From NCBI GenBank assembly GCA_963753225.1, contig CAVWBQ010000010.1, positions 116,376-180,375 of the forward strand: 64,000 nucleotides of DNA, in the 5' to 3' direction. Below are positions 7,371 to 15,106 of the stretch, piece by piece. The notes beneath the pieces were generated by a model. It saw only the letters and a program-made list of their open reading frames with translations. It made no database searches and was not told where the DNA came from. Within the stretch, counting starts at the first letter, position 1. The number at the start of each line of letters is the position of its first letter. Made by a program: the position numbers and the translations under genes. The DNA is from Palsa-504 sp963753225. GTDB taxonomy: Bacteria; Actinomycetota; Actinomycetes; Streptosporangiales; Streptosporangiaceae.

Positions 7371-9361
7371 TCGTTACCTCCGGTCGGCCCCGGCATGTCG
7401 CGATATCTCGGGTCAGTAGGCCTGGCCCGGTGTGACCCGCGGCGCGCGGCGCGCGGCGGCGGGCCGGTGCGCGGGCCGCTGGCCGGCAACGGCTGATCGG
7501 TGCGGGGTATGGCCTCCCCTGGGCGCGGCATCGGACCGGTGCCTGGCCGCGGCACCGGACCGGTAGCGGGATGCGGCGGCATCCCCCCGGTGTCCGGCCG
7601 GCCCATTGGCCCGGCATCCGGGCGGCCGTCGAACCGGGGCATCGGACCCGTGGCCGTACGCGGTATCGGACCCGTGCCGTGGCGCGGCGCCGGTCCTGGA
7701 CCGGGGCGCGGCAAGGGACCGGGGTCGGGGCGGGATACCGGGCCCGTGCCGGAGCGAGGCATAGGGCCCGTGCCGGGGCGCGGCGCCGGGCCGGTGCCCA
7801 GGCGGGGCATGGGACCCGAGTCGGCCCGGGGCATGGGACCCGTGGCCGTACGCGGTATCGGACCCGTGCCGGGGCGCGGCGCCGGCCCCCGACCGGGCCG
7901 GGGCAGCGGGCCGGTATCCAAGCGGGGCATCGGGCCCGTACCGGGCTGAGCCATCGAATCGGTCCTGAGCTGGGGAAACGGCCCAGAATTCCGGTCGCCC
8001 GGGCGGGGCGGCGCAGGCAGGGCGGCCCGGGGATGCGCGGGCTCAGGCACGCCGGGCCTGGTGCCTCGCGGTCCGGCACCGGGATGGTCCGGGTAGCCCA
8101 CGGGATACGGCGGCGCGGGCTGCGGGCCGCGGTCCTGCGGTCCGTACGGATAGGAGGACAGCTCGTCCTGGGGTATCTCGCCGTGTCCCCTCGGCGCGCC
8201 GGCGAACCGAGGCGGTCCGTCGTACCCGGGTTCGTAGAGCGGTTGCCGGGCGGGACCCGCCAGCGCCGGGCGCGCCTGGTCCGCGGACACGTAGGGACGG
8301 GCCCGCATTCCGGCCGGGCCACCGTCGCCGTACGGCGGCGCGCCAAGCGGCGTGAAGCCGAGGTCGTGGTAGGCGTCGGCGGACGGCCCGGCGTAGGCCG
8401 GGGCGGGACCCAGGGCCGGTAGCGGGCCGGAGGCCGGGGCGGGACCCAGGGCCGGCAGCGGACCGGAGGCCGGTGACCGGCCCGGCACGGGCAGCGCGGC
8501 CCACGAGTCCGTGGTGCCCTGGCCGGCCAGGCCAGCCGGCAGTACCTGCACGGTACTGCCGATGGTGCTGCCCAGCCGGGCCTGCGCCAGGCCCAGAGCC
8601 GCGGAGCGCAGCGGCGACGAGCCAGCGGGCCTGGCCCGGTCGGCGCTGGGAGACGACGGCAGGCTTTCCCTCGGCCGCAGCGAGATGGCCAGGAACCTGA
8701 CCGCGAGGCCGAGAGCAGTTACCGCGATCGCGAACCCGTAGCTCCAGTCGACGTACGGCTTGGCCGCCCGGCCGCCGAGCAGGCCGTGCAGGACCCCGAA
8801 CACGAACGCGACGTAGGAGGCGTAGTGGATGGCCCGCCAGCGCCAGGCTTTTCCGTGTTCGGTGAACCGCTTGCGCAAGATGCTCGTTACCACGAGCAGG
8901 ACGATGAGATCGGAGGCGATCGTACCGAGCCCGATGTAGAAGGTCCGGTACGGCGACAGAAAGGGGACGACCGCGTCGATGACGTGCGACCGCTGGGCCA
9001 GGATCTCGGTGACGATGTGAATGATCAGGAACGCCAGCGTGCCGAAGGAAAAGGCCCGGTGTACGGCCTGAGCCATCACCCGGTGCCCGGGTGTCATGAC
9101 GATGCGGTCCGTGGCCACCAGTCCCAGCAGCACCGAACCTGTCAGGCCGACGAGCGCGAGCACCCCGGCGTAGTACAGCATGAACCGCTGTGTAGCTGCG
9201 TCAATGTCACGGCCGGCCTTGGTCAGGACCAGCACGGCTATCAGGACGACGATGGCGGTGATCAAGGTGGTCATGATCTTCGGCATGTGGTCGCCAGCCG
9301 CTCCCTGTGCCCCCGAATGCACACCCTGACGACCGCGTGAACGGCCGACGGTCGTTGGCAC
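7361..9361 (-). CDS. Ferric-reductase-like transmembrane protein with long Pro-rich tail
   Basis: A 666-residue protein from a GTG at 9361, chosen because AGGAGG stands 6 bases upstream. Residues about 30-250 hold six hydrophobic helices with paired His residues (MAQAVHRAFSFG, LIIHIV, AIHYASYVAFVFGVLHG) as in b-haem ferric-reductase/YedZ-type domains. The remaining 400 residues are low complexity: two copies of ASGPLPALGPAP, then about 20 degenerate GTGPMPRP-type heptads. The tail is probably disordered and cytoplasmic. The gene precedes and overlaps the NuoF-like reductase, suggesting one membrane electron-transfer unit. The terminal acceptor is unknown. Confidence 0.78.
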   Translation of the reverse strand: MPTTVGRSRGRQGVHSGAQGAAGDHMPKIMTTLITAIVVLIAVLVLTKAGRDIDAATQRFMLYYAGVLALVGLTGSVLLGLVATDRIVMTPGHRVMAQAVHRAFSFGTLAFLIIHIVTEILAQRSHVIDAVVPFLSPYRTFYIGLGTIASDLIVLLVVTSILRKRFTEHGKAWRWRAIHYASYVAFVFGVLHGLLGGRAAKPYVDWSYGFAIAVTALGLAVRFLAISLRPRESLPSSPSADRARPAGSSPLRSAALGLAQARLGSTIGSTVQVLPAGLAGQGTTDSWAALPVPGRSPASGPLPALGPAPASGPLPALGPAPAYAGPSADAYHDLGFTPLGAPPYGDGGPAGMRARPYVSADQARPALAGPARQPLYEPGYDGPPRFAGAPRGHGEIPQDELSSYPYGPQDRGPQPAPPYPVGYPDHPGAGPRGTRPGVPEPAHPRAALPAPPRPGDRNSGPFPQLRTDSMAQPGTGPMPRLDTGPLPRPGRGPAPRPGTGPIPRTATGPMPRADSGPMPRLGTGPAPRPGTGPMPRSGTGPVSRPDPGPLPRPGPGPAPRHGTGPIPRTATGPMPRFDGRPDAGPMGRPDTGGMPPHPATGPVPRPGTGPMPRPGEAIPRTDQPLPASGPRTGPPPRAARRGSHRARPTDPRYRDMPGPTGGNEWQ

Positions 9362-10000
9362 GCGTAACCTCCTCAGGATCGTGATAGACGAGAGAAGACC
9401 TATTGCGACGCCCAGAACGCTGACTGTTGTCCCTAGTCCGGTAGCTTGTGGCCCAGCGACTATATCAGCGTCAATAACGCTTCGGCGGCGAAATGGTATC
9501 TGCACGATTTCGGGCGGGGTGAGACGAGCGCGAAGCTGACCTGGACGGGCCGGACCGCGAGCACGCGGCACCAGAAGCCGACCGCCGCCACATGGCTAGC
9601 AGCTGGTTCCGGGGTCCGCGTCGCCGCGGGGCACATCGTCCAAGATCGGAGCGTCCTTGGGTAAGAGGACTGATGCGATCTCCCAGCAGATTCCTCCTTC
9701 GCGCTACCCCGGCTCCATCACTTTTATACAGCGCGCAACCGCGGCAGATCTGCCAAACCGGCAAGGTCCCTGCTTACGGAACTCTTCCGGCGGTACACCG
9801 CGACTGCCCGATAAACGTCTATTTCCAGCTGTCATACTTGGCCGCAGAAATTAGACATTCACTCCCATATGGGCAGTAACGACGCGTTCATGAGCGCGTC
9901 TATACCATCCCGCGGAAGATGGCGCTGACTCTCGGCTGCGCGTTAAGAGAAGTGACAGAAGATGCGGATGTGTTGCGGCCCGCCAGAGCTCGTCCCGGCC
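9362..10000. other. Gene-free stretch
   Basis: No frame here has coding-like composition with a credible start. The stretch is less GC-rich than its surroundings and contains CCCATATGGG (9864-9873) and an almost perfect 20-base palindrome, GACGCGTTCATGAGCGCGTC, at 9881-9900. It should carry the promoter of the ferric-reductase-like gene. Confidence 0.5.
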
Positions 10001-10948
10001 CTACCCGCGCAGCGCCGCGGGCAGGTACCCGACCGTCACCGGTAGGTGGTCGGAGGCCTCCCGGGTCTGTGCGGTGTCGTGCACGTGGTGCGAGCGCATC
10101 GCGGGAACGAGCGGTCCGGTCACCCGGACGGCGTCGATGCGCCGCCGGACGCCGTGCGCGCCGTAGACGTCGGCCGGGTGATGCCCGGTCGTGGGCTGCC
10201 AGCCGGCGCCGGTAACCGCGGCGACGTCGTGCAGGCCTCCGGCCCAGAGCACGTCTCCGGGCCGGCGGTCGGCCCAGTGCCTGCGCTGTCCCCGCTCGTC
10301 ATAGTCCCACTGGCACTGGTAGATGAGGTCGGCGAACCACTCCGCGCCCGCGTAGGGATCGGCGGGCTCGTACAGGTCCCAGGTCTGGCCGGCCGGGATC
10401 CGGTCCGCGCACTCGGTGTTCCAGTCGGCGCCCACCAGCACGGGCGGCTCGCCGACGGGCCTGGTGACCGCGGCCACCACGCGCACGTTCTGGTCTGCCC
10501 GCAGGCCCGGGCTGAACGGGGTGGCGTGGAACGAACCGTGCCTGATCCTGGGGCCGCCCACGTCCAGCGTGACCAGGGCCAGGCCGTGCCAGAAGTCCCG
10601 GCCGCCGTAGCAGCGCAGCGATCCGGGGACCGGCTCGATCCCCTCCCGCCACATCAGTCCCACGTGGTAGCCGTGGCCGCCGAACGCGACCGCGGCTTCG
10701 GAATCAGATGAGCCGGGCGACCCAGCCACCTCGCACCGCAGGCCCGCGTCGTCCGCGAGCGTGCGCAGCCGCTCCGCCGCCGTGGCGGCGTCCGGCGCCA
10801 GGATCTCCTGGACTGCGAGGACGTCACAGTCCAGGGCGCGGATCACCCCGGTGATCGTCTCGAAGTGCTCCCGCTCCTCGGCCGTATCGGCGGCGAACAG
10901 GTTGAGCAGGTTGTAGGTGGTGAACCGGACGGGCTCGAGCGCGGCCAT
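10001..10948 (-). CDS. Endonuclease/exonuclease/phosphatase family protein
   Basis: A 315-residue EEP-superfamily hydrolase. RFTTYNLLNLF carries the metal-binding Asn, DVLAVQEI the catalytic Glu, VGADWNTE the central Asp-x-Asn motif, and EASDHLPVTVGYL the C-terminal Asp-His. It begins 22 bases after the asd stop on the same strand and could be the distal gene of the lysC-asd operon. It shares the family but little sequence with the EEP protein at 2576-3409. The substrate cannot be deduced. Confidence 0.85.
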   Translation of the reverse strand: MAALEPVRFTTYNLLNLFAADTAEEREHFETITGVIRALDCDVLAVQEILAPDAATAAERLRTLADDAGLRCEVAGSPGSSDSEAAVAFGGHGYHVGLMWREGIEPVPGSLRCYGGRDFWHGLALVTLDVGGPRIRHGSFHATPFSPGLRADQNVRVVAAVTRPVGEPPVLVGADWNTECADRIPAGQTWDLYEPADPYAGAEWFADLIYQCQWDYDERGQRRHWADRRPGDVLWAGGLHDVAAVTGAGWQPTTGHHPADVYGAHGVRRRIDAVRVTGPLVPAMRSHHVHDTAQTREASDHLPVTVGYLPAALRG

Positions 10949-10970
10949 GAGGCGTCACGTCCGGGCCGGG

Positions 10971-12056
10971 TCAGGGTAGCGGGCGCGACCCAAGCTCGGC
11001 CGCCACCAGCTCGGCGATCTGCGCTGTGTTCAGCGCCGCGCCCTTGCGCAGGTTGTCGCCGCAGACGAATAGCTCGATCGTCTGCGGGTCGTCGAGCGAC
11101 TGACGCACCCGGCCCACCCAGGACGGGTCGGTGCCGACGACGTCGACCGGGGTCGGGAACTCACCGGTTTCCGGATCGTCGGCCACCACCACGCCCGGCG
11201 CCATCCGCAGCACCTCCCACGCCTGCTCGCGGCTGACCGGCTGGGAGAACGTGGCGTGCACCGCCACCGAGTGGGTGGTGACGACGGGCACCCGGACGCA
11301 GGTCGCGGCGACTTTCAGCGCGGGCAGCCCGAGGATCTTGCGCGACTCGTTGCGGATCTTCAGTTCCTCCGACGACCAGCCGTCCGCCTTGAGCGAGCCC
11401 GCCCACGGCACCACGTTCATGGCCAGCGGCGCCGGGAACGGCCCGAGGTCGCCAACCGCCGAGCGCACGTCGCCGGCCCGCTGCCCGAGCGACCGGGTGC
11501 CCGATACCTTGTCGAGCTGTGCGTAGAGCGTGTCGATGCCGGCCTGGCCGGCGCCGGAGGCCGCCTGGTAGGAGGCCACCACCATCTCCTCGAGGCCGAA
11601 TGCCCGGTGTAGCGCCCCGACCGCTACGATCATCGACAGCGTGGTGCAGTTCGGGTTGGAGACGATCCCCTTGGGCCGGCGGCCCAGGTGATCGGGGTTG
11701 ACCTCCGGCACCACCAGCGGCACATCCGGGTCCATCCGGAACGCGCCGGAGTTGTCCACGGCCACCGTGCCGTGCGCGGCCACGACCGGCGCCCAGGCGG
11801 CCGAGACCTCATCGGGCACGTCGAACATGGCCACGTCGATGCCGTCGAACGCGTCCTCCGACAGGGCCACCACCTCGGTCTCGCGGCCCCGGACCGTCAG
11901 CCGCCGCCCGGCCGAACGCGGCGAGGCGATCAGCCTGATCTCACCCCAGACGTCCTCCCGGGTGGACAGCAGGTCCAGCATCACCGTGCCGACAGCGCCG
12001 GTGGCGCCGACGACGGCGAGCGCCGGCCGGCTCTGCTGGCTCTTACCGGCGCTCAC
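10971..12056 (-). CDS. asd: Aspartate-semialdehyde dehydrogenase
   Basis: A 361-residue enzyme that reduces beta-aspartyl phosphate to aspartate semialdehyde with NADPH, the second step of the lysine/DAP, threonine and methionine pathway. VVGATGAVG (15-23) is the nucleotide-binding turn, and Cys137 in SNPNCTT is the catalytic nucleophile; TTHSVAVHATF follows. The GTG start overlaps the aspartokinase stop (GTGA). The frame stays open upstream through lysC, but that part is antisense-like noise and was left out. The lysC-asd pairing is classical in actinobacteria. Confidence 0.96.
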   Translation of the reverse strand: MSAGKSQQSRPALAVVGATGAVGTVMLDLLSTREDVWGEIRLIASPRSAGRRLTVRGRETEVVALSEDAFDGIDVAMFDVPDEVSAAWAPVVAAHGTVAVDNSGAFRMDPDVPLVVPEVNPDHLGRRPKGIVSNPNCTTLSMIVAVGALHRAFGLEEMVVASYQAASGAGQAGIDTLYAQLDKVSGTRSLGQRAGDVRSAVGDLGPFPAPLAMNVVPWAGSLKADGWSSEELKIRNESRKILGLPALKVAATCVRVPVVTTHSVAVHATFSQPVSREQAWEVLRMAPGVVVADDPETGEFPTPVDVVGTDPSWVGRVRQSLDDPQTIELFVCGDNLRKGAALNTAQIAELVAAELGSRPLP

Positions 12057-13333
12057 CGGCCGGTCCCGCCGTAGACGACGGCCTCGACCTGGTCGGCGTC
12101 GAGATCGAAGGCCCTGTGCGTCGCGTTCACCGCCTGGTCCACCTCGTCCTGGTTCATCACGACCGAGATCCTGATCTCCGAGGTGGAGATCATCTCGATG
12201 TTCACGCCCGCGTCGGCCAGCGTCTTGAAGAACTTGGCGCTCACCCCGGGGTGGGACCGCATGCCCGCCCCGACCAGGGACACCTTGCCGATGTGGTCGT
12301 CGTAGAGCAGCGACTCGAAGCCCACCGACTGCTGCATTGCATTCAGCGTGGTCATCGCGCGCTGGCCGTCGTCGCTCGGCAGGGTGAACGAGATGTCGGT
12401 CCGTCCGGTCGCCACCGCCGAGACGTTCTGCACGATCATGTCGATGTTGATGCCGGCGTCGGCGATGGCCGTGAAGATCCGGGCCGCCTCGCCGATCCGG
12501 TCCGGCACGCCGACCACGGTGATCTTCGCCTCGCTCCGGTCGTGCGCGACCCCGGAGATGATGGCCTGCTCCATCCCGGTTACCTCCGAACTGTCTTCCG
12601 CGTGGCCGCTGACCCAGGTGCCGGGCCGGGTGGTGAAGGACGACCGCACGTGGATGGGAACCTCGTAGCGGCGCGCGTATTCCACGCAGCGCAGCATCAG
12701 GACCTTCGCGCCGGAGGCCGCCATCTCGAGCATTTCCTCGTAGCTGATCCGCGGGATCCGCCGGGCCGACCGGACGATCCTCGGGTCCGCGGTGAACACG
12801 CCATCCACGTCGGTGTAGATCTCGCACGCATCGGCGTTCAGGGCGGCGGCGAGCGCGACCGCGGTGGTGTCCGACGCGCCGCGGCCCATCGTGGTGACGT
12901 CCTTGGTCGTCTGCGAGACGCCCTGGAACCCGGCCACGATGGGGATCGCGCCGTCGGCCAGCGCTTCGGCGATCCGGCTCGGCCTGATGTCGATGATGCG
13001 CGCCCGGCCGTGGGTGGCGTCGGTGATCACGCCGGCCTGGGACCCGGTGAACGAGCGCGCCTCCAGCCCGAGGGTGGCGATCGCCATGGCCAGCAGCGCC
13101 ATCGAGATCCGCTCGCCGGCGGTCAGCAGCATGTCGAGCTCACGCGCGGGCGGTAGCGGGCTCACCTGGCTAGCCAGGTCCATAAGCTCGTCGGTCGAGT
13201 CGCCCATCGCGGATACGACCACCACCACCTGGTCGCCCGCCTTGCGGGTGGCCACGATCCGCTGTGCGACCCGTTTGATGCCATCCGCGTCGGCAACCGA
13301 AGATCCGCCGTATTTCTGCACGATGAGCGCCAC
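12053..13333 (-). CDS. lysC: Aspartokinase
   Basis: A 426-residue enzyme phosphorylating aspartate at the head of the aspartate-family pathway. It starts MALIVQKYGGSSVAD, with the KxGGSS ATP/aspartate motif. The kinase domain runs to about residue 245 with MGRGASDTTAVALAAAL. Two ACT regulatory domains follow (ITVVGVPDRIGEAARIF and VSLVGAGMRSHPGVSAKFF), where lysine/threonine feedback acts. Family members often make a second short subunit from an internal start near MEQAIISG; a similar Met is present. It lies 74 bases downstream of the DUF5063 gene and overlaps asd. Confidence 0.96.
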   Translation of the reverse strand: MALIVQKYGGSSVADADGIKRVAQRIVATRKAGDQVVVVVSAMGDSTDELMDLASQVSPLPPARELDMLLTAGERISMALLAMAIATLGLEARSFTGSQAGVITDATHGRARIIDIRPSRIAEALADGAIPIVAGFQGVSQTTKDVTTMGRGASDTTAVALAAALNADACEIYTDVDGVFTADPRIVRSARRIPRISYEEMLEMAASGAKVLMLRCVEYARRYEVPIHVRSSFTTRPGTWVSGHAEDSSEVTGMEQAIISGVAHDRSEAKITVVGVPDRIGEAARIFTAIADAGINIDMIVQNVSAVATGRTDISFTLPSDDGQRAMTTLNAMQQSVGFESLLYDDHIGKVSLVGAGMRSHPGVSAKFFKTLADAGVNIEMISTSEIRISVVMNQDEVDQAVNATHRAFDLDADQVEAVVYGGTGR

Positions 13334-13407
13334 GGCCGCGCCGCACCTCCCCGGGTCGTGGATGGACGGTTGATTTTATCCGAACGAGCCGGGGTGACTC
13401 GCCGTCG

Positions 13408-13965
13408 TCACGGGCTCGTGCTCTCCTCGGCGACGTCGAGGCTGGCGTGCGCGACCACGGCGTGCAGGGCGCGCAGCGCGGCCCCGCCATGGGTGCCCCA
13501 GTGGTTGAAATAGCTGTACTGCCACCACCACAGCGCCTCGAGCGACCGGCCGGCCTGGTAGTGCTTGAGGCCATGGATGAGATCGGCGACCACGGCCGCG
13601 ATGTCATCCGAGATCCGGAACGGCAGGCACGAGGTGTCCTTGTACGGATCGAATACCTCGGCGTACTCGTCGACCGCGGATAGCCGCGCGGCCAGGCCGG
13701 TGCGCAGCGCGTCGAGGTCGGGGTCGTCGCTCACCTCCGGCTCCCAGTTGCCCGGCAGGATCACGTCACGGCTGGCGCCGAGCTGGGCCCCGGCGAGCAG
13801 GATCTGGGACACCTCGAGCAGCAGCAGCGGTACCGTCTCGTCCCCGCCGCTCTGGGCTAGGGCGTCCACGCCGTCGATGAAGTTCTTCACGTTCACCGCG
13901 ATCTGATCCGCTAGCGGCCGCCACTCATCCCCCTTGAGTTGGTGCTGGGCTGGCGGTTCAGACAT
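13408..13965 (-). CDS. DUF5063 domain-containing protein
   Basis: A 185-residue protein rich in Trp and acidic residues, with a characteristic ALWWWQYSYFNHWGTH segment near the C-terminus. It matches the DUF5063 family as remembered, which in actinobacteria sits between recR and lysC just as here. ATG at 13965 was preferred to the preceding TTG; GGAG lies about 8 bases upstream. Its start overlaps the recR stop by 8 bases, implying translational coupling. No signal peptide or membrane helix. Function is unknown. Confidence 0.85.
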   Translation of the reverse strand: MSEPPAQHQLKGDEWRPLADQIAVNVKNFIDGVDALAQSGGDETVPLLLLEVSQILLAGAQLGASRDVILPGNWEPEVSDDPDLDALRTGLAARLSAVDEYAEVFDPYKDTSCLPFRISDDIAAVVADLIHGLKHYQAGRSLEALWWWQYSYFNHWGTHGGAALRALHAVVAHASLDVAEESTSP

Positions 13966-14557
13966 CAAGCAGTCTCCGTCCTTCGAAGGCGCGGCCCAGG
14001 GTCACCTCGTCGGCGTACTCCAGGTCGCCTCCCACCGGCAGTCCGCTCGCGGGCCTGGTCACCCGCAAGCCCATCGGCTTGACCAGCCTAGCGAGAAAGG
14101 TGGCCGTCGCCTCGCCTTCGAGGTTGGGATCGGTGGCGAGTATCAGCTCTGTCACCGTCCCGTCAGTAAGCCGCGTCATCAGCTCCCTGATCCGCAGCTC
14201 GTCCGGGCCGACCCCGTCGATCGGGCTGATCGCCCCGCCGAGCACGTGGTAGCGGCCGCGAAACTCGCGGATCTTCTCCACCGCCGCGACGTCCTTGGGT
14301 TCCTCCACGACGCAGATCACCGTCGGGTCGCGCCGCGGGTCCAGGCAGATCCGGCACTCGTCGGCTTCGGCCACGTTGCCGCAGGTCCGGCAGAACCGCA
14401 CCCGCTCGGTCACCTCGATCAACGCGTCGGCGAGCCGCCTGACCTCGGCCTGGTCCACGGCCAGCAGGTGAAAGGCGATCCGCTGGGCGCCCTTGGGGCC
14501 GACGCCGGGCAGCCGCCCCAGCTCGTCGATGAGATTCTGGATGACGCCTTCGTACAC
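13958..14557 (-). CDS. recR: Recombination mediator protein RecR
   Basis: A 199-residue protein of the RecFOR gap-repair pathway that helps load RecA on gapped DNA. The N-terminal helix-hairpin-helix is GRLPGVGPKGAQRIAFHLL. The zinc finger is CRTCGNVAEADECRIC, and the Toprim domain contains VCVVEEPKDVAAVE and the LATDPNLEGEATA motif. Length is standard. It lies 8 bases downstream of the ebfC-type gene and overlaps DUF5063, within the dnaX-ebfC-recR cluster typical of bacteria. Confidence 0.97.
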   Translation of the reverse strand: MYEGVIQNLIDELGRLPGVGPKGAQRIAFHLLAVDQAEVRRLADALIEVTERVRFCRTCGNVAEADECRICLDPRRDPTVICVVEEPKDVAAVEKIREFRGRYHVLGGAISPIDGVGPDELRIRELMTRLTDGTVTELILATDPNLEGEATATFLARLVKPMGLRVTRPASGLPVGGDLEYADEVTLGRAFEGRRLLDV

Positions 14558-14565
14558 GCCGGGTC

Positions 14566-15042
14566 CTAGGTCTCCGGCTTGTTCTCGTCGTCGGGATCCT
14601 GGTGGTGCGGCGCCTGCGGGCCCTGCGGGCCCGGACCACCGATGCCGAGGCCGGACAGGTCGAGGCCGCCGGGCAGGTCGAGGCCGCCTCCGCCGGGCAT
14701 GCCCGGCATGCCTGGAATGCCGCCACCCTGCATGGCCGCGGCGAACGGCCCCATCTGCTGCTGCTGCAGGTCCTCGGCCGCCCGGTAGGCGTCACGGACC
14801 GCGGCGAGCACGAGGTCGGCTATCGTCCTCGCGGTCTCCTCCGCGTCGTCGGTGTCCACCGCGGCCGGCGAGATGCTGAGGTCGAGCAGCTCGCCCTGGC
14901 CGTTGACCGTGGCCTTGACCAGGCCACCGCTCGCCGTACCGGTCACCTCGGCGTCCGCCAGCGCCTGCTGGGCGTTCATGAGTTGTTCCTGCATCTGCTG
15001 CGCCGCGGCGAACAGCTGCTGCATATCCATCTGGGGTTCCAC
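14566..15042 (-). CDS. YbaB/EbfC-family nucleoid-associated protein
   Basis: A 158-residue DNA-binding protein. Residues 1-105 are the YbaB/EbfC core, with the helix MQQLFAAAQQMQEQLMNAQ, the strand GTASGGLVKATVNGQGELLDL and the helix ADLVLAAVRDAYRAAEDL. The rest is a Gly/Pro-rich tail with PGMPGMPGG repeats ending in acidic residues, longer than in proteobacterial homologues. Dimers of this family bind and bridge DNA. Placement between dnaX and recR is the conserved order. Confidence 0.93.
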   Translation of the reverse strand: MEPQMDMQQLFAAAQQMQEQLMNAQQALADAEVTGTASGGLVKATVNGQGELLDLSISPAAVDTDDAEETARTIADLVLAAVRDAYRAAEDLQQQQMGPFAAAMQGGGIPGMPGMPGGGGLDLPGGLDLSGLGIGGPGPQGPQAPHHQDPDDENKPET

Positions 15043-15106
15043 ATCGCCCTCCTACGCAGAGCCTATGACGAGCCTGGCGCGGATAAGCCGGTCCGGCGCG
15101 CTGGAC

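Noticed and set aside
12057..12827. Long upstream extension of the asd frame
   Set aside because: It overlaps lysC on the same strand in another frame and lacks domain content; the GTGA overlap start gives a normal-length enzyme.
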